Assembly: GCA_002633025.1 (NCBI GenBank)
Contig: NMRB01000125.1
Span: 393,540 to 457,539 of the forward strand
From: Notospermus geniculatus
Lineage: Eukaryota; Nemertea; Pilidiophora; Heteronemertea; Lineidae
Direction of reading: 5' to 3'
DNA: 64,000 nucleotides
In this document: one piece after another, positions 51,501-54,500 of the stretch
Numbering within the stretch: position 1 is the first letter of the stretch
Layout: each line of letters begins with the position of its first letter
The notes under the pieces: generated by a model
Database searches by the model: none
Told to the model about the DNA's origin: nothing
The model's input: only the letters and a program-made list of their open reading frames with translations
Translations under genes and position numbers: made by a program

Positions 51501-54500
51501 GAACGAGCAAGTATCATACCCTTGTGCTAAATATTTCATGAAGCATTGGTTGATAGCAGTTGAAATGTGATCCTATACCACAAACGATAAAATGCCATTC
51601 ATAAGGTGAAAGTGCTATGGCAATGGCACAAGTACATGTAGTTGAAGCCTTTTCCAACTGTACAAAATTCAGTCGGGCGGCACATTGCCAGATTGCGGGC
51701 CTAGTGAGAGACGCACAAGCAGCAGAGGCAACGTGAGGGCCACAGAACGTGAGCACGATATACATGGGGTGTGCCAAGTCACGGGAAAGGGCAATCTCCA
51801 CGTAAGGAATTGGGCAGAATAAGATCAGTTGGTTGCTATGGTAACCGTTTCTGGTTTATAAGCCATCAGCAAATGGTGTCTGATACTGTGGTTTGTGTTG
51901 ATCAAGTCACCAATGAATGATATTACCAGATTTCGACCAGCAATAGGAGAAGCTCGGCCTCTTTTCCATTGGATTGGGCAGGGAACAGGCTGTCTTTCCA
52001 GCTGACCTCCATCCACCGTGATGGATGGACGTGTTCTCACGAAACCATCAAGGGATTTTGGAACAGTATCCAAGATTTTTTTGCAGGGGGTCAGAGGACA
52101 GTGGATGGCAACAGATGCCCTCAATGCTGATGGCACCTGTGCCAGGCCCGAGTGGGGCTTGAGTGTTCTCCCCCAGAAAAATTTAAATGCTGAAAATCAA
52201 TGTCTATGTGATTTCTGGCATATCCTGATGTAAAACCGTTGGTCGCCAAGAGCAGTGAGTCCACACATCCTGAATCTGGGCCTGGTAGGCTGTTCTTCAC
52301 ACCTCTAGTCTGTGAGATAGACAGTCAGGCCCGGGCAACCCTGTGCCAAGACTACAGTCTAAACAGGCACAGTGACAGTGCCTCAAGGTATTTAGCACCT
52401 GCACTGGCTGGGCATCCACCATCAGTCACACTCATAAAAATAGGGTCATTTCATTGGTCAATCAAGAAGTTGGGAATGACAAAATTACATGTAGGAACTT
52501 AGATTGCATCCAGCTATTTGGCTAGGAAAAGTGATATAGCATTCAGGAACACATCTAAAGCAATCACAGGATGAGTACATAAGCAGTCAACTTGCCAAAC
52601 TGAAGACAAAAGCTGTGAGGGCGATACTGGCTTCAAGTTAAGGATGGAAATATCAGTCCTGCAGGGTGACTCAAAACCAATGAACCCCCCTCGATTGAAA
52701 TCAAATGAGGATAGCCCTTTCCACTTAGACGGAGAGGAGAGATTTTAGTACCGGGTATTTGTTTAACCATGTCATTTGTGGTGATTAGCAAACCACATAC
52801 ATGTAACCTAAGATCACATCACACCTTGTCATGTGATGATCAGAAAACCATAACCCACGATCACATCACACCTTGTCCTGTGGTGATCAGAAAAGCCACA
52901 TAACCCAAATCAGATCACACCTCATTATGTGGTGATCAGAAAACCACATAACCCACAAGCACATCATTCACACCTTGTCATGTGGTGATTGGAAATCCAC
53001 ATAACCCATGATCACATCACACCTTGTCATGTGGTGATTAGAAATCCACATAACCCATGATCACATCACACCTTGTCATGTGGTGATCAGAAAACCACCC
53101 ACAATTACCTCAAACCTGACATGCCTGACTGCATGCTTACTGCTTTTGGTCAAGTGTGACTGAATGTGCAATTGATGAGTTTTTTTGGTCAGAGCAAATG
53201 ACAAGGTCAAACAAATGCTACTCTCGCACTCCAAGTGGAAAGGATTTAAAAAACTTTCTGTACGAAGGTTGAAATCGGAAGCTGACAGAAGGCCATGCAG
53301 CATTGCTTGAATAAAGAACAATCAGATTGTATACAATACATAGTAAAAGATTCGATCACTGTTTTATCACTGTTTTACGTAGAAAATAGACCATAAACAG
53401 AAGAGGAAAGACAAGCAATTTCTTGTTTTTAGATACTTACATAAACCCTCTGCGCATTACATGCAAAAATAGAAGATGAGATGGAAATATTTCTCAAATT
53501 CTTCTCAAACTTGGCACCAAGGTCAAGAACAATGGAGATTTTATAATCGGACAAAAACGACTTATCCAAAGAGTTGGTAAACTGACCTGATAACAAAATA
53601 CTTCACAACACAAAAACCTGGCCGACTAACCTACATGTCACAGTCAGGTCACGTAGTTGGAGTTACAATAATGAGAACATTGTATTTTTAGGACCAGACA
53701 ACTAAAATGCATCAAAACTGTGCAGCAACATATCATGTCAATACATGTAGGTTTCACAGTGCCACATTGCATCACATGGACCTGACATGCCTGAAGCCTG
53801 ATGTTCAAGGGGCATGTGAGGTTTCTGGAGGCTAAAGAACGAACAGACAATGCCCCACCTTGCCGACCTTGCAATAGGCCTAGGTAAGAAACAGTTGGGC
53901 ACGTTTTCCTGCGATGCAAAATCCAGAGAGCCCGCAGCAGTAGTGTTTCAGCCAGGATTTGAAAAGGGCAGGGCAGTGACTCCCAAAAAAGGGCAGTGAC
54001 TCCAAAAAAGGGCAGGAATTTTTCACCCCGGCAAAGTGGGACCTTAAAAACCGACAAAATATTACTGATTTTGGATACAAACAGGGACTTTTTAAAGCTA
54101 ATGGTGCTTTTAAAGCCACTTTCAAGCCATTAATTAGGTGTCAGACCACCTGCCTCTTCCTGTTAAAAAAAATATTTGAAAAAGGGCAGGGCGTTTTTGA
54201 GGGCATAAAAAGGGCAGCAGGGCGCCCCCTGGAGAGGCAGGGCGCCGCGCCCTGCTGAAACGCTTTAGCTGAAACACTACAGCAGGAAACAAACTCTTTC
54301 ATTTCCTGTTCTTGGCCAAACCATACAACACAGAATTCTCACATACAAAATGAAATCAATACGGAGGATGGCATATCATGAATTTTTGTAATGTACCGGT
54401 AATGTTCGTACATGAATACTCAAGGTGTACTAAACTGAAACTTAGAGTATGCAGCATACAAAACAAGGGGCAACAATAACATGATGGAGCGACTAGATGC

